This document shows positions 32,605-43,010 of a stretch of DNA of 64,000 bases, in pieces; the first letter of the stretch is position 1, and each line of letters starts with the position of its first letter. This DNA comes from Charina bottae (Eukaryota; Chordata; Lepidosauria; Squamata; Charinaidae), in contig JALMGJ010000016.1 in assembly GCA_023362775.1 (NCBI GenBank), positions 1,433,001 to 1,497,000 of the forward strand, read 5' to 3'. A program made the translations under genes and the position numbers. Below the pieces are notes generated by a model. That model saw only the letters and a list, made by a program, of their open reading frames with translations, was not told where the DNA came from and did not search any database.

Positions 32605-33530
32605 TCCCAAGCCACACTGGTCCCTCCTCCATCGACGGGAGCGGCAGAGAGCCCCGTGGGCTGTCCGGCTTACTTGGACCCCGGGGAGAGGGCCGCCCGC
32701 CCACCCCGTCGAAGAGAGCGACGCGCCGAGGGAACCGCTGCGACAAGTGAAAGCTGGCGGGCGGGCGCGCTCCCCTGCCTGCCCGCGCCGAGAGAGCGCA
32801 GCCGGGCTGGGCGCCCAATCCCAAGAGGTGGCCCGGGCGCCGCTGAGCCGACGGGTCTGCGCCGTCGCTCCGCCACCGCCACGTGCTCGTCCTCCCGCTC
32901 TTCCCTGGGGGTTGCGTTCTGGCGAGCAGCTCCGCTTGGCCAGGAGGCGGGGGTCCCGAGCAGCGGGGTCCGGGAGCAGCAGGGCCCGGCCGCGCCATTT
33001 TCTCACCACCACCCCAGCTGTGGCTGTTCCAAGCTGGTGCCTAAATCACCCCCCCCAGACTAAATCACCCCGCCAGGCCTTCCCTTCCCTCTATACTCCC
33101 AAGGCTTCTTCCCCCCTTCATCTTCCCTCCATACTCCCCAAGACACCGTGGGCTCAGGTCATTTAACTAACGTCGTTCCGCTCCTCTAGCTCTCTTCCCC
33201 ATGAACCAGTGTGCGTGCTTCCCAATTCCCTCCCTTCACTTTCCAAATCCCTACGTTGGCAGCGGGCATGGTGTGCATGGCGGCGGGCACTGCAGTGGGT
33301 GTGGTGGGCATGGCAATTGGCTCCCGCCCGCAAACCCCACCCCCTTCCACGCGATTGGCCCCTGCCCTCAAACCCTGCCCCCTTCCACGCGATTGGCCCC
33401 CACCCTCAAACCTCGCCCCCTTCCACACGATTGGCCCCCGCCCACAAACCCCACCCCCTGGCTCTCGAGCATGTCGAAATGCCCTTGAGCATGTCAAAAT
33501 GGCTCCGGCATTAAAAAGTTTGCCGACCCC
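32289..33530. mobile_element. Right part of the hAT element
   Basis: GC-rich, with a (CAG)n tract at 32579-32610 and, near the terminus, a 38-bp minisatellite (33313-33458). The right terminus has the full hAT form: TTTGCCGACCCCTG. Overlapping ORFs on both strands (for example 32372-33166) have no known domain. Confidence 0.8.
33313..33458 (+). repeat. 38-bp minisatellite within hAT
   Basis: About four tandem units, each containing CCTTCCACGCGATTGGCCC and CTCAAACC-like ends. One related unit lies in the left part of the hAT (25237-25272) in the same orientation. Each carries an ATTGG (CCAAT) box. Confidence 0.85.
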
Positions 33531-33538
33531 TGCCTTAC
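33531..33538. repeat. hAT TSD, right copy
   Basis: CCTTACAT; L1 sequence resumes directly after it. Confidence 0.9.
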
Positions 33539-33539
33539 A

Positions 33540-34680
33540 TATTTCAATTCTATTTTACATATTTTGTCTTTTTACATGTTTCATTTCTAAAATTTTTCAT
33601 ATACTTTAAGTCTTTCATATTTCATATATTTTAACCTTTTTCATATATCCATTCATTTATTTTTCTTCTCTTATAGTATATTTCATTTCCGATCTTATGT
33701 AAATATTTGAATATTATATTCTTTCTGTATGTATTTTAAGAAGGGATTCCATATCTGTTCATATTTTCCCATTTCTTTTCCTCTTATTAGATTTGTTAAT
33801 CTGTCCATCTGTGTTAGTTCCATTATAATCCATTCTTCTATTGTCGGGATGTGCTCTTCTTTCCAGTGTTGTGCGTAGATTATTCTTGCTGCTGTAGTCA
33901 AATATAGGAGTGATTTTTTGTTGTTGCTGTTTGTATTTCCGTCCATTAGACCCAATAGGTAAAGTTCTGGTCTTTTATCTATATTTATCTCCAACATTTT
34001 ACAAATACACCTGTGAATTCTATCCCAATATTTTTTAGGTTTTCTGCATGACCACCATATACTGTATGATAGAATGAGCCTGCTTTTGTTTTACATTTCC
34101 AGCATATATTTGAATTTGTATATTTCATTTTAAATATTTTTTCTGGAGACATGTACCATCTAAAAATCATCTTATACATATTTTCTTTTAAATTATTGCT
34201 CAAAGTAAATTTAATATTTTTATTACATATATTTTGCCAATCATCATATATAATCTCATGCCCCAAATTTTCTTCCCATCTTAGCATATAATTTTTTGTT
34301 TTTATGTCATTGGTTTTTGTTTCTAATAATTTTTTTATACATTTTAGAGATTAAGTGATCATTTTCACTCCGTAATATATTATCCCAATTATTTGCAAGT
34401 TTTGAAAATTTATAATTTTTTTTATCTGATTTGAATTGTTCTTTTAATTGAATATATGTAAACCAATGACATGAAAGACCTTCTTTTTCCAATTCCTCCC
34501 TTGTTTTAAATTCACAATTATTTCCAACAAATTTGAGTACATTTTTATATCTCAGCCATTTTTTGTTACCTAGTTCCCTCCTGGCAAATGCCTCCTGTGA
34601 AGATATCCATAGCGAAAGAGTAGGTAATAATTTTTTTTTGTATTTATTCCAAATCTTTAATAATGATCTTCTAATAATAT
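33540..34680 (-). pseudogene. L1 ORF2 C-terminal domain and 3' end
   Basis: Minus-strand frames give IRRSLLKIWNKYKKK, LSLWISSQEAFARRE, GLSCHWFTYIQLKEQF (34307-34600), then YMSPEKIFKMK, ICWKCKTKAGSFYHT (34000-34290) and TAARIIYAQHWKEE (33695-33997). These are the standard C-terminal L1 ORF2 blocks, including the cysteine-rich CWKC...H motif. Several frameshifts break it. The coding continues from 37088 across the Vingi-like insertion. Confidence 0.85.
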
Positions 34681-34842
34681 CAAATCAAATCAAAGTTTAT
34701 TGATTAGCCCTTAGGCCATATCAAAATACAAGATTAAACAATAAATGTTATTAAAACTAAATAAAATTAATATAAAAGACAAATTGAATAAGAAGTAAAT
34801 AAAAATACGGTAGTTAAATATACATATAAGTGAAAATACATA

Positions 34843-35928
34843 TCATACTTCTGTGTCACCCCTACAGTTTACCCCGATCAACCCCACATACGTAGATCTC
34901 AAGCTTATTGATTTGCTTAAATACAGTGCTGTGTTATATGTTATTTTTGGGTCTTGGCCACACATAAAATATGTTGTTTTGATATGTGATTCCCAATGGG
35001 TCGTTCGTTTAATGTATGGGCCAAGGTACAGATCTCTCACGTTCTTATACAAATTACAATTGAATAATATATGTGCTATATCCTCAATTTCAGGCTCTCC
35101 ACATATACAAATGCGTTCATTATAAGGGATGCTGTTAAATCTCCCAAATCTGACCATTGTATCAAGATGATCAAATCTAGCTCGAGTGAATACCTCCCTG
35201 AGATGTTTTGGCATTTGTATTTTTAAATAGTTGGCAATTTGAAAAGTGCGTTTATATTGGCTCAACCATTTCAGATTGCCAACCTTGCTAAGGGTGGCTA
35301 TATCTTTTTGCGCTTCTATATCCAATATTCTTTGTATAACACTCTTTTTGACTTGATCTCCGGAAGCGCAAGAGACAGGGAGACCGCAACACCTTATATA
35401 ATTTATCAATCGTATAATCCAAGAGGTCTGTAGTTGGGATTTCATCTGTTCTAATAGACACAATCTTGGAAGTCTATCAGGCTCCATTTCATTGATTTTA
35501 CACCAATAATTGTACGCTCTAATTTTAGACTGTGAGTAGATTGTGTAAATTTCCAATTCGGCTCTAACTGCAGCAGCTGAAGTCCTTTTATCTACACCCA
35601 GGATACTTCTCAGATGCTGAGATTGTGCCTGTTCTATTAATGTAGTGGAATTTAAGCCCCAGACTTCTGCTGCATATAAAAGCATAGGTGTAACCTTAGC
35701 TTTATATACTTTGATTATCGGGACTAAGGAACCTGGGTAGCTATGTGTTTTTAATTTAAGTAGTAGATTCAGACGTGCCTTTGCTCTAAGTGAACTCCTT
35801 TGATGATGAGAAGCCCAAGAACCAGTCTCAGAGAAAATTACCCCAAGGTAAGGGAAGGTATTCACTTGTTCGATTCCTTCACCATCTAATTGCCATCTAT
35901 GTCTCTGCTGTCTTTTTCCAAACACCAT
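34843..35928 (-). pseudogene. Vingi-like ORF2 C-terminal part (copy B)
   Basis: 361 codons open without a stop. It contains HRWQLDGEGIEQVN, FPYLGVIFSETGSW and MLLYAAEVWGLN after the palm, and a Cys/His cluster CICGEPEIEDIAHILFNC near the C-terminus, preceded by HERICIC-type residues. It ends GVNCRGDTEV at 34843. It is cut from the RT frame by a nonsense codon near 35932. Confidence 0.75.
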
Positions 35929-35934
35929 AATTTT

Positions 35935-36690
35935 TTACTTTGATTTATTGATGATTAGAGAGTTATCCTGACAGTAGGAGCTAAGTCTTCTTAACAATCT
36001 ACGTAGTCCAACTTGCGAATATGATAATAATATCATATCATCAGCATATAGCAAGGTGTTACAATATGTGTTTAGGGCTTTAGGCATATGAGCTGCAGGG
36101 TCCTTCGTTACTCCTGGCAGGTCATTGTTATATAGATTGAATAATAGTGGTGCTAATATGCACCCTTGTCTTACCCCTTTGTATGTGTTGATCCTGTTTG
36201 TCATAGCTCCATTTACCCCAAACCGCACTCTCAAACAGGTGCTTGTGTATAGGGCTTTAATCAATACCAGCAACCTGGGTTCAATTTTGAGGGCAATCAA
36301 TTTACTCCATAAAACTTCTCTGTTCACCTTGTCAAATGCTGCAGAAAAATCAATAAAGGCAGCATACAAATGTCTCCTCTTACAGGCATATTTGGCAATC
36401 ATGTGGTTCAGAACAAAGCAATTATCGATGGTAGATCAGTTTTGCCTAAAACCTGCTTGTTCTTCCACAAGGATACCTTTTTCATTTACCCAGCTTTCAA
36501 TTCTGCTCAAGAGGAACCTAGCATATATTTTAGCAACAATATATAATAAACTGATGGGCCTGTAATTGCTGGGATCCTTTTTATTCCCTTTTTTATATAT
36601 GGGAACCACTATTGCCAACTTCCACCCAACTGGGATCTGGCAGGTGTTGTTTATATGGGTAAATAGACCTGCCAATAGAGGGCCCCACCA
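35935..36690 (-). pseudogene. Vingi-like reverse transcriptase (copy B)
   Basis: Frames 36436-36675 and 35935-36402 cover the fingers (VPIYKKGNKKDPSNYRPISL, EEQAGFRQN) and the palm (AAFIDFSAAFDKVN, GVRQGCILAPLLFNLY, TLLYADDMILL). The catalytic YADD is intact. A nonsense codon lies between the two frames at about 36435 and a frameshift near 36680. Confidence 0.8.
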
Positions 36691-37087
36691 GGATATTTTT
36701 TGAATAATTCAGCTGGTAAAAAATCCTCCCCCGGTGCTTTGTTACTCTTTAGACCTTTTATAATGGACTGTATCTCTTTTTCTGAGACTGGTGGCCAGGG
36801 AGGAGAGGCTTCAATAGATAGTGAATCACTACTTAAGGACTGTTTCTCTGCAGATTCTGTTAAAGCAAATAAACCTCCATAGTAATTCTCCCAATCCTCA
36901 GCAGGGATTGGTATATCAAGTGCAAATCTCCGTTCTTTTAGAATTCCTGCTACGGAATGCCAGAATATAGCCAAATTGTGACTTTTTGCCGCTAGCTCAA
37001 GTCCAGACCAAATTGAGATGGCATAATTTTTTTTCTTTAATTTTATAAGTTTTTTATATTCCTTTCTTAATGACAACATCTTGGTTT

Positions 37088-37560
37088 GTATATGAGCAGG
37101 GTTAAATGCCTTATTAACTTTATGTTTATTGTACCATAAATATCCTTGCCAGCCAAATCTATTATCGTGTCCTTCTAAATTTAATAATTTCGTATTCTCC
37201 AATATTATCCAATCTTTCAGCCACACTAAGCCACAAGTTTCATAATATGATTTTAAATCTGGCAATCCCAATCCTCCTCTTTCTTTTGTATCTTGTAAAT
37301 ATTTTAATCTTATTCTAGGTTTTTTTCCTTGCCATACAAATTTTACTATATCCCTTTGCCATTTTGAAAATGTTCGATCAGTTATTGTTATTGGAATTGT
37401 TTGGAATAAGTACAAAATTCTTGGTAAGACATTCATTTTAATTGTAGCAATTCTACCCAATAAAGATAATTGTAATGGTTCCCATTTCTCTAAATCTTTT
37501 TTAATTTCTTTCCATGTTGTAATATAATTATTTTGATATAAATCTATATTTTTAGAAGTT
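37088..37560 (-). pseudogene. L1 ORF2 central segment (thumb/connection)
   Basis: It reads NIDLYQNNYITTWKEIKKDL, SLLGRIATIKMNVLPRIL, KFVWQGKKPRIRLKYL, ERGGLGLPDLKSYYE and VNKAFNP. These blocks follow the RT in L1 ORF2. The part 36651-37460 is open straight across the L1/Vingi junction, giving a chimeric frame of 269 codons. Confidence 0.85.
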
Positions 37561-37722
37561 TATTTATTTTATTTTATTTTATTAGATTTATATTACCGCC
37601 CATCTCCCCCAACGGGGACCCTGGACGGTGAACAATAAAATAGAGTTAAAAATATATAAAATTACATCGATAGCAAATACGAATTCCAAGGAAAGAATGT
37701 TAAAATAAGACACTGGGAGGCT

Positions 37723-39872
37723 TCAAAGGGCCAGCCATCCCCAAGAGGAACTGTTGGCGTTTCCCTCCCAGGCAAGATGGCATAACCAGGTCTTTAAGCC
37801 TTTCCGGAAAGCTGGAAGTAAGGACATCAGCCTCAGCTCTGGGGGTAAGATATTCCAAAGGGCGGGCGCAACTGCAGAGAAGGCCCACTTCCTGGACCCC
37901 ACTAGATGGAACTCTTTAATCGATGGGGTCCACAGCAAGCCCTCTCTGGCTGAACGGGTGGGACGGGTCGATGTTCTGGGGATGAGACGGTCCCTCAGGT
38001 AACCTGGTCCTATGCCATGTAGGGCTTTAAAGGTGATAACCAACACCTTGAATTGTACCCGGAAGCAAACCGGTACCCAATGCAGCTCGCGTAACAACGG
38101 TGTCACATGGGCCAATCTTCTGGCCCCAATAATTGTCCGTGCAGCCGCATTCTGGACCAGCTGAAGCTTCCAGATACTCCTCAAGGGTAGCCCCATGTAG
38201 AGCGCATTACAATAGTCTATATGGGAGATGACGAGGGCATGAGTGACTGTTCGGAGGGCATCTCGGTCCAGGAAAGGGCATAACTGGTGCATAATCTGAA
38301 GTTGTGCAAAGGCCCTCCTGGCCACGACTGCACCTGCTCTTCCAGCAGAAGTCGTGAGTCCAGGAGAACCCCCAGGTTCCGCACTGGTTCCGAATGGGGT
38401 AATGCAACCCCATCTAGAGCCAAAGATGACAACTTCCTAGGACCCGAGTGGCCATCAATCCACAGACACTCCGTCTTACTAGGGTTCAGTCGAAGCCTGT
38501 TGTTCCCCATCCAGGCCCCCACAGCCTCCAGACACTGAGATAGGGTGGCAACTGCATCACTTACTTCACCCGGGATGGAAATATACAGCTGTGTATCATC
38601 AGCATATAGATGGTATTTCATCCCGTGGTGACGGATGATCTCACCCAGTGGCTTCATATAGATGTTAAACAGGAGAGGGGAGAGCACCGAACCCTGTGGC
38701 ACCCCACACAGTAGGGGCCGTGGGTCAGATCTCTCCTCCCCTATCATCACTGATTGGGAGCGGCCCTGGAGGAAGGAGGCGAACCACTGCAGAACCACAC
38801 CGCCCACCCCCAACTCCTTGAGCCGTCCCAAAAGGATACCATGGTCAATGGTTTCAAAAGCCGCTGAGAGATCTAAAAGGATAAGGATGGATGCACTACC
38901 ACAATCCCGTCCTTGCCAGAGATCATCCATAAGCGCGACCAATGCAGTCTCCGTCCCATATCCCGGCCTGAAACCTGACTGAAAGGGGTCTAGATAATCC
39001 GTTTCATCCAGAATCCTCTGGAGTTGTGACGCCACCACTTTCTCCACCAACTTCCCTAAAAAGGGGAGGTGGGAGATTGGACGAAAATTGTCCAGAACAG
39101 TAGGGTCCAGGGACGACTTCTTGAGGAGGGGGTGCACCAGGGCCTCCTTAAAGGCCGCTGGGAACACCCCCTCCCCCAGAGATGCATTGATCATCACCTC
39201 GACCCAACCATAAGTCACCTCCCGGGCCGATTTTACTAGCCAGGAGGGACATGGATCTAGATAACAAGTGGTGGCCTTCACAATCCGGAGGACTCTGTCC
39301 ACTTCCTCAGGTCCAACAGGATTGAACTGTTCCCAGATAACAGAGTAAGTACGTGCCTCCGTCATCTCCCCAGACTGTATATCATGCGTAGAGTCCAAAT
39401 TAGAATGGATCTGAGCGATTTTCTCCAGCAGATGCTCGGAAAACTCCTCCGATCGACCCTGTAAATAGGTCATTGATTTGGATTGACCTAACAGAGATGT
39501 CGTTATCTTAAACAGGGTCGTCGGTCGGCATTCTGCGGAGGCAATAAGAGCGGAGAAATATTCACGTTTCGCTGCTCTTACTGCCACAAGGTAGGCCTTA
39601 ACAGCGGCTCTAGCTTGTGTCCGATCAGGTTCAGTCCTTGTCTTCCTCCAGCGGCGCTCCAGACGTCTCTTAACCCTCTTCAAAACCCTCAACTCCTCCG
39701 TAAACCATGGGGAGTGACGGGTCGAATGAGGGAGGAGAGGTCGCACAGGCGCAATCCTATCCAGGGCCCCGGCGGCCTCTCTATTCCAGCCTGCCACCAG
39801 GGTCTCTGCTGGACTGTGCAACAGATCCTCGGGTATACTCCCCAGCTCCCTCTGAAACCTCATAGGGTCCAT
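37723..39872 (-). pseudogene. CR1 reverse transcriptase region (copy C)
   Basis: From MDPMRFQRELGSIPE (39872): AFKEALVHPLLKKSSLDP, LDNFRPISHLPFLGKLVEK, QSGFRPGYGTETAL, LLDLSAAFETIDHGIL, GVPQGSVLSPLLFNIYM and YHLYADDTQLY, open for 551 codons to a small frameshift near 38330. The C-terminal domain continues in 38325-37723 and ends LPPELRLMSLLPAFRKGLKT. The catalytic motif is intact, and this is the longest uninterrupted LINE RT in the window. Confidence 0.88.
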
Positions 39873-39875
39873 CAG

Positions 39876-40895
39876 TCACCGGGGGCGGACCAATCGAATG
39901 GGTCCAGCCTCCCTGTGGAGTGGGGCGGTGCACAAGAGTCTCAAAGTCACCAGTGTGTGGTCTGACCATGACAACGGGGACAGATCTAACTCTCCCCTCA
40001 GATCACTTTGCCATTGCTCAGACAAGAATACCAAGTCTGGAGTGAGGCCACTGTCTCTAGTCGGGTCCCTAATTATCTGAGACAGGCCCATGGCTGCCAT
40101 GGTAGCCATGAACTCCCGGGCCGCTTCCGTGGTCCGTCCCAGGGACGGCAGATTGAAGTCCCCCAAAACCATGAGTCTAGGGAACTCCACTGCCAACCCC
40201 GAGACGGCCTCCAGCAGCTCAGGCAGGGAGGTTGCTACGCAGCAGGGAGGCTGGTACAGAAGCAACACTCCCAACTGTTCTCAGGAACCCAACTTAAAAA
40301 ACAGGGTCTCACAACCGGCCACTTGTGGAGCAATGCCCCTGTGAGCCATTAGAGACTCTCGGATGACAACCGCCACCCCACCTCCCCTGCCCCGGTGTCT
40401 CAGCTGGTGCCACACCTGAAACCCGACTGGGCACATTTCCAAGACGGCAACCCCTCCCTCAGGGCCCAGCCAGGTCTCGGTGATACAAGCCAGGTCTGCC
40501 CCCTCATCTGTGATCAAATCGCATATGAGAGGGGCCTTGTTGTTCACCGACCTGGCATTGAGAAGCAGCAGCCGGACATCAGGGCCCTCAAGGATCTGTC
40601 GTCCAGGGCCTGGGAATGAATTTGGAGGGCCGGAACACGCAACCAGTAACAAACACCGGGGGCATCTTCCCCGATGATGGCCTGCCCTCCAGTTCCTGTT
40701 ATAACATCCCTGACCCGTCACCACTTTTATCAGTTGGCCCGCCCTGCAGCCCCCAGAGCTTCCTAGGTCGGTAGCCTCCACTCCCGAACCCCCGGAAATC
40801 CTGGGTCTCAACATAGGTCCCTTGCCCCATGCACTCATCCTCTCAATCACATTCAATCCTAGGCAGTGGGGGGACCCCCCAGTGCACCAGCTCAC
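39876..40895 (-). pseudogene. CR1 endonuclease region (copy C)
   Basis: VRLLLLNARSVNNK, DLACITETWLGPEGG, RGGGVAVVIRES, VLGDFNLPSL and SWSDHTLVTL mark the AP-like endonuclease. A private TGA at 40281-40283 splits it after FFKLGS. The domain ends RLVRPR at UGA 39876-39878. CUG and then AUG (39870-39872) follow in frame. Confidence 0.85.
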
Positions 40896-40899
40896 GCTC

Positions 40900-41960
40900 T
40901 CGGCACTGTTGGGATCCCAACCACTCCCTTACATACACTACTAACACTTATACTATGCACCCCCCTCAACTCCTCTCACTAGTGGAGGAGGGGCATCTCA
41001 ATCATTCCTACCCCACTGAGAAACACTCAGGGAGCACTCAAACACACAAACACTCCTAGCCCCCCCCCCAGTATCTCTCACTTACTGTGGGGCCAGCACT
41101 CACGCCAAGGGACCCAACCCACTGCCACTTGCCTGGGAAGGAACAAATGGATCACTCCAAGTTGTTATGTTCAAACAAACAGTCCTCTATGATGTTAATC
41201 CTTCTGGCAAAAGATATAAGGCCAGCCCAATGTCCAATGTCTGAGTCTCGGGTTTCTTCTCCCCAAGTCCACCCGATCTCCAACATCTCCCGAGTCCAAT
41301 TAAAACACTAGCAGAGTAAAGGGGAGTCCAAGCTGTACTATAATGCCGCATTTGGGGCTCGTCGTTCAGATAATCCAATAGAGGTTAAGAGTCCGGCCTA
41401 TTAAGATGTCTGAAGGTCCTTCGCGCCAAAATCCACTGGTCGTTCACCCAGGACACTCGCTGAGGGGGCCAAAAAGACCACCCCCCAGAGGTCACAAGCC
41501 AAATGCCACCCGGGGCCAGCAAGTCTGCACCGCTCCGACAATCCTCCAGCTGATGCAGCCTCCCATCAGCCCAGGAAAAGCAAAAGCAAAAACACTCCTG
41601 GCCATTACAGGCACACTGAGAACCTCCGTACTGCCGAGCTTCACAATCCAAACAGAGAGTTTGAACAACTCAAACACTCCGTCGAGCTCCCCAGCAGCCA
41701 CTCCGTCCCGGTTCCTCCGCTGCTTCTCCCCACCAGATGGTAAACAAGGTAGGGTCTGGATTCCAGGTCTACCCCACAATTAGCGCCCCAGTTTTCTGAC
41801 CGGGAGCTGCAGCTGCCGGATTTGCTCCCTTCCTCACCCCCCCACCAGATGGAACGTAGAGGTGGTTTATAGAGGTGGGAGTCTGGACTCTAAAACCCAT
41901 CCCCAAGATGCCCCTCACAGCAGCTCACGGCTCCGCATCCACTCCCGGTCACCATCTTGG
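40900..41960 (-). promoter_or_regulatory. GC-rich leader of CR1 copy C with YY1-like motif at its start
   Basis: The minus strand starts CCAAGATGGTGACC (41951-41960); AAGATGG is the core of a YY1 site, which marks the start of several LINE promoters. Two imperfect repeats follow, each with CACCAGATGG and a GGTCTGGA/GAGTCTGGACT block (around 41730-41770 and 41850-41890). No coding frame with a known domain. Confidence 0.5.
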
Positions 41961-43010
41961 AATTTTCTGTATTCCTAAATATTTTATTTGTAAATATTTT
42001 ATTTGTTTTACATTTTGAAAGCCTGTTTTTTGTTCTAATTTAATTCGGTCTTCTTTTGTCATATTTAAATTTATCATCTTGGTCTTTTTTTTTTGTTTAT
42101 TTTAAATCCTGCTAAATCTCCATATTCCTGTAATTTTTTATTTAAATTATCTATTGAATCTACAGGATTTTGTAGTGTTATAATCAAATCATCGGCAAAT
42201 GCTTTTAATTTATATGTTTCTTGTTTTATTTTAATTCCTTCTAAGTTATCGTCCTTTCTGATTTCTTCTAATAGGCCTTCCAACACCAATATAAATATTA
42301 ATGGTGAGAGTGGACATCCTTGTCGAGTGCCTTTCTCTATATTACATTCTTGAGTTTCTTCCTCATTTACTATAATTTTAGCTTTCTGTAATTTATAAAT
42401 AGCTTGAATTGCTTTTATAAACCTGTCTCCAAAATTTCTATATTCTAATATTTTATTTATAAAGTCCCAATTCACATTGTCAAAAGCTTTTTTGGCATCT
42501 AGATATAAAAGCATTATAGGTTTTAAGTTGTGTATATGAGCATATTCTACTAAATTTATTACAGTACGTAAGTAATATTTTATTTGCCTGTTAGGGAGAT
42601 ATCTATTTTGGTCCAAATTTATTAAATTCTGTAGAATTTTTTTTAATCTTTCTGCCAAAATAATTTGGTCCAAATTTATTAAATTCTGTAGAATTTTTTT
42701 TAATCTTTCTGCCAAAATAATAGTAAATATTTTATAGTTGTTGTTTAATAGAGAGATTGGTCTATAATTTTGGCATTCCATTAAATCTTGATTATCTTTT
42801 GGAATTAGGGTAATCTTTGCTTCCGTCCATGATTGTGGTATTTTATTTCCTTCCAATATTGAATTAAATAATTTTTTGAGTGATTCTATAAGTTGTTCTT
42901 GGAAATGTTTATAATAACCAGCGGAGAACCCATCCGGGCCTGGGGTCTTACCTATTTTTAATTTTTTGATAGCATCTATTATTTCCTGTGTCATAATAAA
43001 ATGGTTTGTT
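41961..43010 (-). pseudogene. L1 ORF2 reverse transcriptase
   Basis: The frame 42994-42074 contains IKKLKIGKTPGPDGFSAGYY, ECQNYRPISLLNNNYKIFT, KPIMLLYLDAKKAFDNVNWD, TRQGCPLSPLIFILVLEGL and the catalytic KAFADDLIITL, all typical of L1. A perfect 57-bp in-frame tandem duplication (42605-42718) adds 19 residues between the NYRPISLL and QIKYYLRTVINLV blocks. The frame then shifts at an A run near 42085 and continues GFQNVKQIKYLQIKYLGIQ up to the CR1 junction. Confidence 0.9.

Larger units (their letters stand above)
25152..33530. mobile_element. Non-autonomous hAT element interrupted by a Gypsy retrotransposon
   Basis: Termini CAAGGGTCGG (25152) and CCGACCCCTG (33530) are inverted repeats of the common hAT form (CAGGGGTCGGCAAA), with an 8-bp TSD. 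Removing the Gypsy element leaves 687 bp on the left and 1242 bp on the right. The two parts show long inverted similarity: CCCACGGGGCTCTCTGCTGC at 25333 matches the reverse complement of 32640-32662, and the CTGGGGTGCAGCGGGA block near 25385 matches the reverse complement near 32525. It is GC-rich with overlapping ORFs on both strands and no recognisable transposase. Confidence 0.85.
34681..37087 (-). mobile_element. 5'-truncated Vingi-like LINE, copy B
   Basis: It sits inside L1 ORF2 exactly between NPAHI and IRRSLLKIW; a 4-bp ATAT at both edges is the only TSD I can see. Its 3' tail is (ATTTG)n-like (TTTGATTTGATTTG on the minus strand), at 34681-34695. It encodes the region before the RT, the RT and the C-terminal part. 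It is the same family type as 1440-3962 but a different subfamily. Confidence 0.75.
37565..41960 (-). mobile_element. Near-complete CR1 (L3-like) LINE, copy C
   Basis: It lies inside L1 ORF2 between codons for KYLGIQ and TSKN, with no clear TSD, as is common for CR1. The minus strand begins CCAAGATGGTGACCGGGAG (41960), then has a 1-kb GC-rich leader, ORF2 (40895-37723) and a 3' UTR ending in GTCCCCGTTGGGGGAGATGG and a TAAAA/AAATAAA tail (37562-37600). Lesions: TGA at 40281, TGA at 39876 (shared with copy B) and a small frameshift near 38330. Confidence 0.88.

Noticed and set aside
33313..33458. Regularly spaced repeats resembling a CRISPR array
   Set aside because: The units are directly tandem with no unique spacers, lie in a vertebrate hAT element, and fit a minisatellite.
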